20,127 bases of DNA from an uncultured Acidimicrobiaceae bacterium (GTDB taxonomy: Bacteria > Actinomycetota > Acidimicrobiia > Acidimicrobiales > Ilumatobacteraceae): positions 1-20,127 of the forward strand of contig CAIXHI010000069.1 of assembly GCA_903919215.1 (NCBI GenBank), in the 5' to 3' direction. A program made the translations under genes and the position numbers. How positions within the stretch are numbered: position 1 is the stretch's first letter; each line of letters opens with the position of its first letter. Of the stretch, positions 1 through 7,264 are shown one piece after another. The notes below the pieces were generated by a model. The model was not told the DNA's origin and made no database searches. It was given only the letters and a program-made list of their open reading frames with translations.

Positions 1-1
1 C

Positions 2-658
2 ATCGGTGTGTTGCAGGCCGCCGCCGTGCGCGGCACCACCCCGGCGGTGTTGGGCTCGGCGCTGTTGGCCTTCGTGCTCGGCCTCGAGGTGTTCGAGCCC
101 CTCTCACAAGAGGTCGATCAGCCCGACTACACCGACGGACTGCCCGTCGCGCGCGGCGAGTTGATGGTGCGCCACCTGGCCGCACCCAGCGTCGCGCTGA
201 TCCCCTTCGCCGCCATCGCCGCCGCCGCCGCGGTGCTGACGATGGGCACCAGCGAGGCCATCATCCCAGCTGCGATCCTGGCCCTGCCCACATTGCTCGG
301 CGGCGCTGCCGGCGGCGTCATCAGCATCGTGCGCGACGCACCCGACCCGGTCAGTTCGTCCAACCAGCAAGCGTTCATCCCGCCGGAAATGGCCGGGTTC
401 ACCACCACCCTGCGGCTGCTGTGGCCGATCGTCATCAGCGCCCTCGGTACGTGCACCGTGCTCATCGTGCGGTTGGCTGTGCGCCACGGCGATTCCACCA
501 TCGGTGCCGCCGTGCGCGGCACGGTCGGGTCGCTACTGGTCGCCGGCCTGGTGGCGTACTGGACCAAGGTGCGCGACCCAATTCGCATTCGCATCCGCGC
601 ATTCATGGACGAAGGCCGAGCGCAGACATCGGCGCAGCGATCGCGGAGCAGCAGTTGA
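2..658 (+). CDS. ABC transporter permease, C-terminal part (5' end outside window)
   Basis: The reading frame is open from the first bases of the window (frame of base 2), so the true start lies upstream; a GTG at 8 is internal or a chance start. The visible 218 residues are strongly hydrophobic, with about five membrane segments (one near residues 15-35, then two in the middle, and two in the last 90 residues), and end in a basic, Arg/Ser-rich cytoplasmic tail. The stop at 656-658 runs into the Shine-Dalgarno AGGAG of the ATPase gene that follows, so the two are almost certainly cotranscribed as one exporter. I recognise it as a permease from its topology and its partner, not from a specific family motif; the substrate is unknown. 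Confidence 0.7.
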   Translation: MGVLQAAAVRGTTPAVLGSALLAFVLGLEVFEPLSQEVDQPDYTDGLPVARGELMVRHLAAPSVALIPFAAIAAAAAVLTMGTSEAIIPAAILALPTLLGGAAGGVISIVRDAPDPVSSSNQQAFIPPEMAGFTTTLRLLWPIVISALGTCTVLIVRLAVRHGDSTIGAAVRGTVGSLLVAGLVAYWTKVRDPIRIRIRAFMDEGRAQTSAQRSRSSS

Positions 659-668
659 GGAGCACGTC

Positions 669-1349
669 ATGACCATCGCGTTCAGCACACACGGTCTCGG
701 CAAGGACTACGGCGATCGTCCGGCCCTGGTGCCGCTCGACCTCGAAGTTCCGCTAGGTCAGCACGTCGCGCTCGTGGGCCACAACGGCAGCGGAAAGACG
801 ACGCTGTTGCGCATGGCCGCCGGTCTGCTCGACCCCACCGCCGGTGAGGCGCGCATCGTCGGCCACAAGTCCGGTACCCGTGAGGCGCGCCAGTCGCTCA
901 GTTGGCTCAGCGACACGCCCACGTTCTACGACGACCTGTCGCTGTGGGAGCACCTCGAGTTCGTCGCCCGCGTGCACGGCGTCGACGACTGGGAGCCGCG
1001 TGCCGAGCACCTGCTGGGTGCGCTGCACCTCGGCGATCGGCGCGACGACATCCCCACCACGTTCAGCCGCGGCCTTCGTCAGAAGGCGGCGATCAGCCTG
1101 GCGATGATCCGCCCGTTCCAGCTGATGCTCGTCGACGAACCGTTCGTCGGACTCGACCAGTCAGGCAAGGAAGCGCTGCTGACACTGCTCGACGAGGCAG
1201 CCGCTGGCGGGGCCACGTTGATCGTCGCCACCCACGAGTTGGCGTTCGTCGCTCGGGTGCAGCGACTGCTTGCGCTGCGCGACGGCGAGTTGGTGTACGA
1301 CGGCGCACCCGCCGACACCGACGTGCACACGCTCGTCCTGCCCTCCTGA
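669..1349 (+). CDS. ABC transporter ATP-binding protein
   Basis: This 226-residue cytoplasmic ATPase powers the membrane protein encoded just upstream. Visible motifs are Walker A GHNGSGKTT (37-45), a Q-loop region around 73-82, a degenerate signature FSRGLRQK (132-139, in place of LSGGQ), Walker B LMLVDEP (152-158), the D-loop GLDQ (161-164) and the switch His in THE (H189). The start is ATG 669, preceded by AGGAG at 658-662; an open frame extends upstream to 504 but overlaps the permease gene and lacks a ribosome site. The length fits a single-domain ATPase of the CcmA/ABC-2 exporter type. The loss of the second glycine in the signature is common in this branch and does not by itself imply inactivity. 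The transported substrate cannot be told. Confidence 0.93.
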   Translation: MTIAFSTHGLGKDYGDRPALVPLDLEVPLGQHVALVGHNGSGKTTLLRMAAGLLDPTAGEARIVGHKSGTREARQSLSWLSDTPTFYDDLSLWEHLEFVARVHGVDDWEPRAEHLLGALHLGDRRDDIPTTFSRGLRQKAAISLAMIRPFQLMLVDEPFVGLDQSGKEALLTLLDEAAAGGATLIVATHELAFVARVQRLLALRDGELVYDGAPADTDVHTLVLPS

Positions 1350-1404
1350 CCCGGGCACCTGACCCGGGCACCTGACCCGGGCACCTGACCCGTGACACCT
1401 GACC
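1345..1404. repeat. 13-bp tandem repeat, three perfect and about two decayed copies
   Basis: The unit CCTGACCCGGGCA is repeated exactly at 1345-1357, 1358-1370 and 1371-1383, followed by degenerate copies starting CCTGACC at 1384 and 1398. Each perfect unit carries the palindrome CCCGGG. The first unit overlaps the stop codon of the ATPase gene (1347-1349). The array ends about 35 bases before the proposed -10 box of the next gene. Confidence 0.9.
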
Positions 1405-1415
1405 AGGGTTGCCCA

Positions 1416-1444
1416 TCGACCGGGGCCGTTCGGCGCGCTACTCT
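1416..1444 (+). promoter_or_regulatory. Candidate promoter for a leaderless transcript
   Basis: TCGACC (1416-1421, four of six matches to TTGACA) and TACTCT (1439-1444) are 17 bases apart. Seven bases separate the -10 box from ATG 1452, so transcription would start at or next to the start codon. No Shine-Dalgarno sequence is visible. Confidence 0.55.
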
Positions 1445-1451
1445 GCGGCAC

Positions 1452-1985
1452 ATGCAGGAATTCGACATCGTCAGCGCCTCCTCGTTCGACCCCGCCGCTC
1501 TGGCCACCAAGCTCACCGAGAAGTCAGCCGAGGGCTGGACCATCGTCAGCATCGTGCCCACCGGCGGCGACATCACCGCCTTCCTCAGCCGCTCGACCGG
1601 CGAGACCGCCGCCGCTGCACCCGCCGCGGTCGTCGAGGCCGCACCGGCACCGGCACCCGCCGCCCAGGCGTCGCCTGTGGCTGCCGAGCCCACTGGCTGG
1701 GCAGTGGCCCCCGAGCCAGCGCCTGCCGCCGCCCCGATGGCGCCGATCGTCGACCCCAGCCCGGCCGTCAACTACCAGCCGACACCCGCCGCCCAGCCCG
1801 CCTACCAGCCAGCACCTGCGGCGCAGCCCGCCTACCAGCCGGCAGCTGCCGCTAGCCCGGCAGTGCCCGCCGGTTGGTACGCCGACCCGGCCGGTCGCTT
1901 CGAGTTGCGCTACTGGGACGGTGGCACCTGGACCGAGCACGTCTCGCGTGCCGGCCAGCAGTTCACCGACCCGCCGGTCGCCTGA
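1452..1985 (+). CDS. DUF4177-like / DUF2510 domain protein
   Basis: A 177-residue protein of unknown function. Residues 1-45 look like a DUF4177-type small alpha/beta domain (EFDIVSAS, then LTEKSAEGWTIVSIVP). Residues 52-137 are a low-complexity Ala/Pro linker that includes two copies of a ten-residue unit PAAQPAYQPA (111-130 region; DNA 1785-1814 and 1815-1844). Residues 138-167 form a DUF2510 motif: PAGWYADPAG, then LRYWDGGTWTEHV. DUF2510 is a short tryptophan-rich module common in actinobacteria, usually next to membrane or linker regions. No signal peptide or membrane segment is seen, so the protein is probably cytoplasmic. ATG 1452 is chosen because the DUF4177-like fold begins at once and a -10-like box lies seven bases upstream; the frame is open to 1392 through repeat sequence. 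Confidence 0.8.
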   Translation: MQEFDIVSASSFDPAALATKLTEKSAEGWTIVSIVPTGGDITAFLSRSTGETAAAAPAAVVEAAPAPAPAAQASPVAAEPTGWAVAPEPAPAAAPMAPIVDPSPAVNYQPTPAAQPAYQPAPAAQPAYQPAAAASPAVPAGWYADPAGRFELRYWDGGTWTEHVSRAGQQFTDPPVA

Positions 1986-2029
1986 GGCCGTAGGCCGGCG
2001 CCAACAACGTCGCCTGAGGCCGTAGGCCG
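1977..2029. repeat. Pair of 21-bp perfect direct repeats
   Basis: Bases 1977-1997 and 2009-2029 are identical (GTCGCCTGAGGCC followed by GTAGGCCG), 32 bases apart start to start. The first copy contains the last codons and the stop of the DUF2510 gene; in the second, GCCGTAG is itself duplicated in tandem. The intervening 11 bases are not repeated. Confidence 0.9.
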
Positions 2030-2085
2030 TAGGGACCTTCGTCACATATCACTGCGCGGCCTGCTCTCGCGCGAGGGCGTGTGAC

Positions 2086-2091
2086 TAGCCT
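2086..2091 (+). promoter_or_regulatory. Candidate -10 box for a leaderless transcript
   Basis: TAGCCT fits TANNNT and ends six bases before ATG 2098, placing the expected transcription start on the A of the start codon. No convincing -35 box or Shine-Dalgarno is present. Confidence 0.45.
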
Positions 2092-2097
2092 CGGCCT

Positions 2098-3669
2098 ATG
2101 CGTGCCACCTCGATCGGCCACGCAGGGATCCTCGTCGACACCGTCGATGGGTCGATCTGCTGCGACCCTTGGTTCCTTCCGCAGTTCTTCGGTAGCTGGT
2201 TCGTCTTCCCCAGGAACGACCAACTGTCTGCGGAACTGATGCACAGGATCTGCAACCCGGATTACTTGTACATCTCGCACATCCACGCGGATCACCTCGA
2301 TCCCGAGTGGCTCGTGGCGAACATGAACAAGAACACCAAGGTGCTCATCCCGGGCTACCCCACCCGCGAGCTCGAGCGCATCCTGCGCGGTCTCGGGTTC
2401 AACAACATCATCCGCACGGTCGATCGTGAGGAGATGGCCCTCGGCCCGAACCTGCGCGTCACCATCCACTGCGAGGTGAGCATCACCGACGGTCCGGGTG
2501 GCGACAGTGCGCTCGTGATCAGCGACGGAACCGCTCGCCTGGTGAACCAGAACGACTGCCGCACCAGCCATCTCGAAACGTTGGCCGCGCATGGCCCGGT
2601 GGATCTGCACTGGCTGCAATACAGCGGTGCCATCTGGTACCCGATCGTCTATGAGGAGACGCCGGAGAAGATGCGCGAGCTGGTCGACGCCAAGGTCGAC
2701 GCGCAGTTCACCCGTGCGATGCACTATGTGAAGGCGATCGACTCGCGCGCCGTCGTGCCCAGCGCCGGACCGCCGGCATTCCTCGACCCCGACCTGTTCG
2801 GCGTCAACATCATCACCGGCGACGAGCTCAGCATCTTCCCCGACCAGCGCGCGTTCATGGCCCGCCTGCAGGCCGACGGGCGCCTCGGCCTGTTGGCCAT
2901 CCCCGGCACCGAGATCGAGTTCGGCACCGGCGGCGAGTTCACGGTCACGCACCCGATGCCCGAAGCCGACGTGCAGGCGGTCTTCGACAACAAGGAGCAG
3001 TACCTGCGCGACTACCAGGCCGACTATCTGCCCTGGTTGGCCGACATGAAGTCGAAGTGGCTCCCCGCCACACCGAACCTGCTGCAGACACTGAAGGGCT
3101 GGTGGGAGCCGCTCATGCGCATGGCCCCCACGCTGTGCAACTCGATCGGTGCGATCTGCGTGTTCCACGCCGGCGATTTGGCGATCGCGATCGACTTCCC
3201 CAACCGAGAAGTGCGCGAATGGAAGGGCGAAGATCACGACTTCCGCTTCCGCGTGCAACGCGAACTGGTCGAGAACGTCGTGGCCGACCGCGCCAACGAC
3301 TGGAGCAACGCACTGTTCCTGTCGTGCCGCTTCAGCGCATGGCGTAAGGGTCAGTACAACGAGTACCTCTACAACTTCTTCAAGTCGCTCGACGAGGAGC
3401 GCATGGTGCGAGCCGAGGCCGAGGCGTTGCGCAAGCACGACCCCGACCGCGATGGGCTCGCCGAAGAAGAGTTCGAACTCGACGGCTGGATCATCGAGCG
3501 CACCTGCCCGCACCGTCAGGCCGACCTGAAAGTGTTCGGCGAGATCGACGGTGACGACTTCGTGTGCACGCTGCACGGCTGGCGCTTCGACCTCGGCACC
3601 GGCACGTGCCGCAATGCCGCCGATCACCACCTGCGCGTCCGTCGCGCCGGCACCCCCAAGCCGGCCTGA
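2098..3669 (+). CDS. MBL-fold metallo-hydrolase with C-terminal Rieske [2Fe-2S] domain
   Basis: A 523-residue two-domain protein. The N-terminal half is a UlaG-like metallo-beta-lactamase fold: SIGHAGILVDT near the start, CDPW at 22-25, the metal motif HIHADH (61-66; H61, H63, D65, H66), and further conserved-looking blocks SITDGPGGDSALV and NQNDCR (150-155). The C-terminal 55 residues are a complete Rieske motif, C470-P-H472, 17 residues, then C490-T-L-H493, followed by GWRFDLGTG. No signal peptide or membrane segment is seen, so it is likely cytoplasmic. The pairing recalls CMP-N-acetylneuraminate hydroxylase, in which the Rieske domain is N-terminal and the MBL domain follows; here the order is reversed. 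A redox-coupled oxygenase or hydroxylase is possible, but the substrate is unknown. No ferredoxin or reductase gene lies nearby. ATG 2098 directly precedes the beta-strand of the MBL fold. Confidence 0.9.
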   Translation: MRATSIGHAGILVDTVDGSICCDPWFLPQFFGSWFVFPRNDQLSAELMHRICNPDYLYISHIHADHLDPEWLVANMNKNTKVLIPGYPTRELERILRGLGFNNIIRTVDREEMALGPNLRVTIHCEVSITDGPGGDSALVISDGTARLVNQNDCRTSHLETLAAHGPVDLHWLQYSGAIWYPIVYEETPEKMRELVDAKVDAQFTRAMHYVKAIDSRAVVPSAGPPAFLDPDLFGVNIITGDELSIFPDQRAFMARLQADGRLGLLAIPGTEIEFGTGGEFTVTHPMPEADVQAVFDNKEQYLRDYQADYLPWLADMKSKWLPATPNLLQTLKGWWEPLMRMAPTLCNSIGAICVFHAGDLAIAIDFPNREVREWKGEDHDFRFRVQRELVENVVADRANDWSNALFLSCRFSAWRKGQYNEYLYNFFKSLDEERMVRAEAEALRKHDPDRDGLAEEEFELDGWIIERTCPHRQADLKVFGEIDGDDFVCTLHGWRFDLGTGTCRNAADHHLRVRRAGTPKPA

Positions 3670-3682
3670 CCGGGTTCAGCCC

Positions 3683-3711
3683 TTGTGGCCTGTTCGGCAT
3701 GCATGTATTCT
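3683..3711 (+). promoter_or_regulatory. Promoter of the vapBC-type operon
   Basis: TTGTGG (3683-3688) and TATTCT (3706-3711) are separated by exactly 17 bases. The -10 box ends six bases before ATG 3718, so the mRNA should start at the start codon (leaderless). Confidence 0.7.
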
Positions 3712-3726
3712 GCATGCATGCCGAAC
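3692..3726. promoter_or_regulatory. Operator: perfect 14-bp inverted repeat over the vapBC promoter
   Basis: GTTCGGCATGCATG (3692-3705) and CATGCATGCCGAAC (3713-3726) are perfect inverted copies around a seven-base centre that contains the -10 box. The left arm fills the promoter spacer and the right arm covers the transcription start and first codons. Ribbon-helix-helix antitoxins of this family bind such palindromes as VapBC complexes to repress their own operon, so this is the expected autoregulatory site. Confidence 0.75.
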
Positions 3727-3948
3727 GTTCAGGTTCGAGACGTCCCCGACGACATCCATGAGGAACTGGTCCGGCGCGCCCATCTCGCCGGCCAGTCGCT
3801 GCAGCAGTACCTGGCGACCCAGCTGACGCTGATCGCCACCACGCCATCGCTGGACGACGTCCTCGACCGAATCGAGCGCAGAACGAAGGGGCGCCTTCCC
3901 GCCGCCGACGCGCTCGCGGCCTTGGATGCTGAGCGTGCTGGTCGTTGA
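3718..3948 (+). CDS. vapB: VapB/FitA-type antitoxin
   Basis: A 76-residue protein that should bind and neutralise the PIN toxin encoded next. The N-terminus PNVQVRDVPDDIHEELVRRAHLAGQSLQQYLATQL is a ribbon-helix-helix DNA-binding domain of the FitA type (beta strand NVQVRDV, then two helices). The C-terminal tail (about 44-76) is charged and would wrap the toxin. ATG 3718 is chosen because it lies six bases after the TATTCT -10 box and gives the standard N-terminus; the frame is open upstream to 3685 but that would put the promoter inside the gene. The 3' end overlaps the toxin gene by 23 bases, indicating coupled translation. The start codon lies within the operator palindrome. Confidence 0.88.
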   Translation: MPNVQVRDVPDDIHEELVRRAHLAGQSLQQYLATQLTLIATTPSLDDVLDRIERRTKGRLPAADALAALDAERAGR

Positions 3949-4324
3949 CGCGTCAGTTCTCGCGCCGGCCGTTGGCGACACCGGGGCGGACGGCGAGCGT
4001 TTCCGCGCACGACTCCGCGGTGAGCAACTGGCCGGGCCGGACCTTCTGCGTCTGGAGGTCCTGTCCGTGCTTCGCCACCAGACGGCGGCAGGGCTGCTGA
4101 GTCAGCCGCAAGCAGAACGAGCGATCGATGACTTGCTCGACCTCCCGCTCGTCGTGTTCCCCGTTGAATCGCTGCTCCGTCGCATCTGGTCGTTGCGCGG
4201 CAACCTCACCGTCTACGACGCGTCCTACGTCAGGCTGGCGGAGACGCTCGAGTGCACGCTCGTCACCGCTGACCGCCGCCTGGCCGACGCCCCGGGCAGT
4301 CGATGCACGATCGAGGTCATCTGA
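3926..4324 (+). CDS. vapC: VapC-type PIN-domain ribonuclease toxin
   Basis: A 132-residue PIN-domain protein, expected to be a Mg-dependent RNase that stops growth by cleaving specific RNA when the antitoxin is degraded. All four acidic residues of the PIN active site are in place: D8 (LVVDASVL), E44 (LLRLEVLSVL), D98 (LTVYDASYV) and D116 (LVTADRRLA). The length matches the family (about 125-140). The gene overlaps the antitoxin gene by 23 bases. ATG 3926 is used; a GTG at 3935 would give VLVVDAS and is also plausible. The gene is convergent with the beta-galactosidase gene, 24 bases away, and no clear terminator lies between them. The RNA target cannot be inferred. Confidence 0.9.
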   Translation: MLSVLVVDASVLAPAVGDTGADGERFRARLRGEQLAGPDLLRLEVLSVLRHQTAAGLLSQPQAERAIDDLLDLPLVVFPVESLLRRIWSLRGNLTVYDASYVRLAETLECTLVTADRRLADAPGSRCTIEVI

Positions 4325-4348
4325 GGGCCCTGCCGTGAGCGGTGTCGA

Positions 4349-7261
4349 TCAGCCGCGGCGCAGGCTGAGGCGGTAGGCGAAGCGGTACTCGCCTGCCGCG
4401 ATGCGGTAGTGCGGCAGCACATCGGGGCCACAGCTGGCAGTTCCGACACCGCGGTGGGCCACGTCGAGATGCACGATCAGTTCACGTCGCGGCACGAGGT
4501 CGACCTCGTGCGCGGCGGTGTACAAGTCATGCGCGGTGACATGCGTGGCCGAGCAGTGCAGCACGCGCGCGTGGCGCGTGGTGGGCTGCACCACGTCCAT
4601 CCGCAGCACATCACCCGAGCGCGGGTCGATGAACTCGAACCAGCGACAGTCAGTGCGGAGACCGAACTCCTGCGGCACCAGGTACGGCGGCTCGTCGGGC
4701 TCACCCTCCCACACGCCCAGCACGGCCGACGCGTTGCGGTCGGGGTAGTTCTCGTGCGGGCCACGGCCGAACCAGCTCACGTAGCCGAACCTGGCGGGCA
4801 GGGTGAACTGCACACCGATGCGCGGCAGGTCGGCCAGCGCTTCGGGCACCACGACCGTGTGGTCGAAGACGATGCCGTGGTGTGTCTCGTGCGCCGTGTG
4901 CCGGTGCTGCACCAACTCGTCGGCGGGTAGCCGGTCGATACCTTGCTGCTGCCAGCGCAACAGGGCGAGGCCACCGACCTTGATTCGCTCGGCCAACTCG
5001 GGCATCAACTTGAAACCGTCGTTGTCCACCGGCGCGCGCCACAACGTCAGCGCCGGTGCAGTTCCGAGCAACCGGGCGACGCCCTGTGCCGCACCCTCCA
5101 GCCGCGGCTGGAGCGGTCGACGTGGTGCAGCGCGCAACTCGATTTGGTCCCAGGCCACGAGATGGCCCTTCGGCGCCCATGGCAGGTCGCGGAGGGTCAG
5201 CCAGCACACCGTGAGGTGCACCTCGCCGACACCATCGGGCACCTCGCACGGCAACGGCACGTCGACCGTCGTATGCGGCGCGACCGCGGGAACCGACATC
5301 GGGCCGCTGGCGATGATCTCGCCGTCGACCTCCAGTTCCCATCTGGCCTGCAACCAGTCGAGCCCGATGAACGACTGACGGTTGGTGACGCGCACCATGC
5401 CACGACGCCCAGGCGAGACAGTGACCGGACGGTAGACCCACGCCACCTCGCGCATCGCCGGGTGCGGGAAGCCGTCACTGTCCACCACGCCGTCGGCGAC
5501 GAAGTTGCCATCGTTCGGGGTGTCGCCGAACTGACCACCGTGGGCCAGGCGCACGGTGCCGTCCGGCAACGTCTGGCGCAGGCCGTGGTCCTTCCACTCC
5601 CACAGGAAGCCGCCCTGCAGACCGGGGGTGCTGGTGATGGTTGCCCAGTAGTCGGCCAGCGAGCCGTTGCTGTTGCCCATCGCGTGGCTGTATTCGCACA
5701 GGATCAACGGCCGGCTGCCGAGCCCGGACTCGCCGTACCAACGGATGGCCTCGAGCGGCGCATACATCGGGCACACGACGTCGGTGGCGCTCAGCCCACC
5801 GTCGATCCAACTCGCGTGGAAGACGGCACCTTCGTAGTGCAGCAGTCGGCTGGGGTCGGCACGACGGATCCATCCGGCCAGCGCATCGTGGTGCGCGCCG
5901 TAGCCGCTCTCGTTGCCGAGGCTCCACATGATCACGCTGGGGTGGTTGCGGTCGCGCTGCACCATCCGACTGCCGCGTGCGAGCCACGTGCTGCGCCAGC
6001 GCGGGTCGTGGCACAGGCTGGTGTTGTAGGCGTGGCTCTCGATGTTCGCCTCGTCGACGACGTACATGCCCAGTTCGTCGCACAGGTCGTAGAACACCGG
6101 GTCGTTGGGGTAGTGCGCGGTGCGCACGGCCGTGATGTTGTGCTGGCGCATCGTCACCAGATCGGTGCGCATGTCGTCAGCGGTGACGGCCTTACCGCGG
6201 TCGGGATGGTGGTCGTGGCGGTTGACGCCGAAGATCCACACTCGCTGACCATTCACCAACAGGTCTCGTCCACGAATCTCCACGTGACGAAATCCGATGT
6301 GCTGGTGGGTGGCATCAAGGGGTGAGTGCGCAGTTCGTTGATCGGGGCCGAGCAACTCGACATCCACGCGGTAGCGGGTAGGCGACTCCGCCGACCACGG
6401 TCGCACCGCGGGCACCTCGAACCGATGTTGCGTGACGTGCCCCTCGAACAGGTACATGCGATCGAAGTCGTACGGCACTGATTGCACGTCGGGTCGGCCG
6501 AGGCGACGACCCTCTGGGGACACCAACGTGACACGCACGCGATGGCCGGGCACGATCGAGTCCGGGCCGCCCACGGCGACGGCCACCTGCAGATGGCCCG
6601 AGCCGTCGGCCAGCAGATCGGCAGTGCAGTTCACATCCGCGAGATGCGCGGCGGCGCGGACCTCGACGAACACCTCCCGATGCAGGCCGGCCATCCACCA
6701 CTGATCCTGGTCCTCCACATACGAGTGGGCGCTGTAGCGCAGCACCACGATCGCCAGTTCGTTGTGCCCAGGCTGCACCACGCCAGTGAGGTCGTACTCG
6801 CTGGCCAGACGGCTGTCGGTGCCGTAGCCGATGAACTCGCCGTTCACCCACACGCCATGCACACTCTCGGCACCGCCGACGTGCAGCACCACTTGTCGAT
6901 CCGCCCATCCGTGCGGCACGTGCAACGCACGGCGGTACACGCCGGTCGGGTTGTGGTCGGGGAGCCGCGGTGGCGGACCGGGGAACGGCATCACGATGTT
7001 CGTGTAGTGCGGATGGTCGCCCACACCCTGCATCGTCCAGTTGCCGGGAACAGCTACCCGCGGCCAGGTATCGCATGAGGCCGTCAGCGCTCGCGCCGGG
7101 ACGGCGTCAGGGTGGTCGTACAGACGGAAGTGCCACTGGCCGTTCAGCAGCAGTCGCTCGCGGCCTGGTCCGGCCGGCAACGGCACATGCATCGGCAGAC
7201 GATGCAACGACACCACTTCCGGATCAGCCCACGGGGCCACATCACCGAGGTGCGGCAACAC
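4349..7261 (-). CDS. lacZ: Beta-galactosidase, glycoside hydrolase family 2
   Basis: A 970-residue GH2 enzyme of the long LacZ type (E. coli LacZ has 1024), hydrolysing terminal beta-D-galactosides in the cytoplasm; no signal peptide is visible. Domains in order are the jelly-roll sugar-binding domain (about 35-215, with LNGQWHFRLYD and VPGNWTMQG), an immunoglobulin-like domain (about 220-325), a TIM barrel (about 330-625) and the C-terminal beta-sandwich 'small chain' domain (about 700-967). The acid/base is E451 in SLGNESGYG and the nucleophile E523 in LCEYSHAMGNSNG; NRHDHHP (347-353) is also present. The start is GTG 7261, three bases after the stop of the transpeptidase gene, so it is likely translated by coupling; an in-frame stop immediately upstream excludes an earlier start, and GTG 7240 is an alternative. 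No sugar transporter or regulator is near. Confidence 0.93.
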   Translation of the reverse strand: MLPHLGDVAPWADPEVVSLHRLPMHVPLPAGPGRERLLLNGQWHFRLYDHPDAVPARALTASCDTWPRVAVPGNWTMQGVGDHPHYTNIVMPFPGPPPRLPDHNPTGVYRRALHVPHGWADRQVVLHVGGAESVHGVWVNGEFIGYGTDSRLASEYDLTGVVQPGHNELAIVVLRYSAHSYVEDQDQWWMAGLHREVFVEVRAAAHLADVNCTADLLADGSGHLQVAVAVGGPDSIVPGHRVRVTLVSPEGRRLGRPDVQSVPYDFDRMYLFEGHVTQHRFEVPAVRPWSAESPTRYRVDVELLGPDQRTAHSPLDATHQHIGFRHVEIRGRDLLVNGQRVWIFGVNRHDHHPDRGKAVTADDMRTDLVTMRQHNITAVRTAHYPNDPVFYDLCDELGMYVVDEANIESHAYNTSLCHDPRWRSTWLARGSRMVQRDRNHPSVIMWSLGNESGYGAHHDALAGWIRRADPSRLLHYEGAVFHASWIDGGLSATDVVCPMYAPLEAIRWYGESGLGSRPLILCEYSHAMGNSNGSLADYWATITSTPGLQGGFLWEWKDHGLRQTLPDGTVRLAHGGQFGDTPNDGNFVADGVVDSDGFPHPAMREVAWVYRPVTVSPGRRGMVRVTNRQSFIGLDWLQARWELEVDGEIIASGPMSVPAVAPHTTVDVPLPCEVPDGVGEVHLTVCWLTLRDLPWAPKGHLVAWDQIELRAAPRRPLQPRLEGAAQGVARLLGTAPALTLWRAPVDNDGFKLMPELAERIKVGGLALLRWQQQGIDRLPADELVQHRHTAHETHHGIVFDHTVVVPEALADLPRIGVQFTLPARFGYVSWFGRGPHENYPDRNASAVLGVWEGEPDEPPYLVPQEFGLRTDCRWFEFIDPRSGDVLRMDVVQPTTRHARVLHCSATHVTAHDLYTAAHEVDLVPRRELIVHLDVAHRGVGTASCGPDVLPHYRIAAGEYRFAYRLSLRRG

Positions 7262-7264
7262 GAG

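Noticed and set aside
3445..3480. EF-hand-like loop DPDRDGLAEEEF in the MBL-Rieske protein
   Set aside because: The first positions fit a calcium loop, but the twelfth residue is Phe instead of Glu/Asp, and there is no second EF-hand.
1963..3630. Long minus-strand open frame (555 codons) opposite the MBL-Rieske gene
   Set aside because: It is antisense to a gene with two intact metal-binding motifs, and its translation is low-complexity Val/Asp/Arg/His-rich with no domain; a shadow of G+C-rich codon use.
4943..6325. Plus-strand open frame of 460 codons inside the beta-galactosidase region
   Set aside because: The opposite strand carries the GH2 catalytic motifs in a full-length frame; this frame has the Arg/His/Val-rich look of antisense and no ribosome site.
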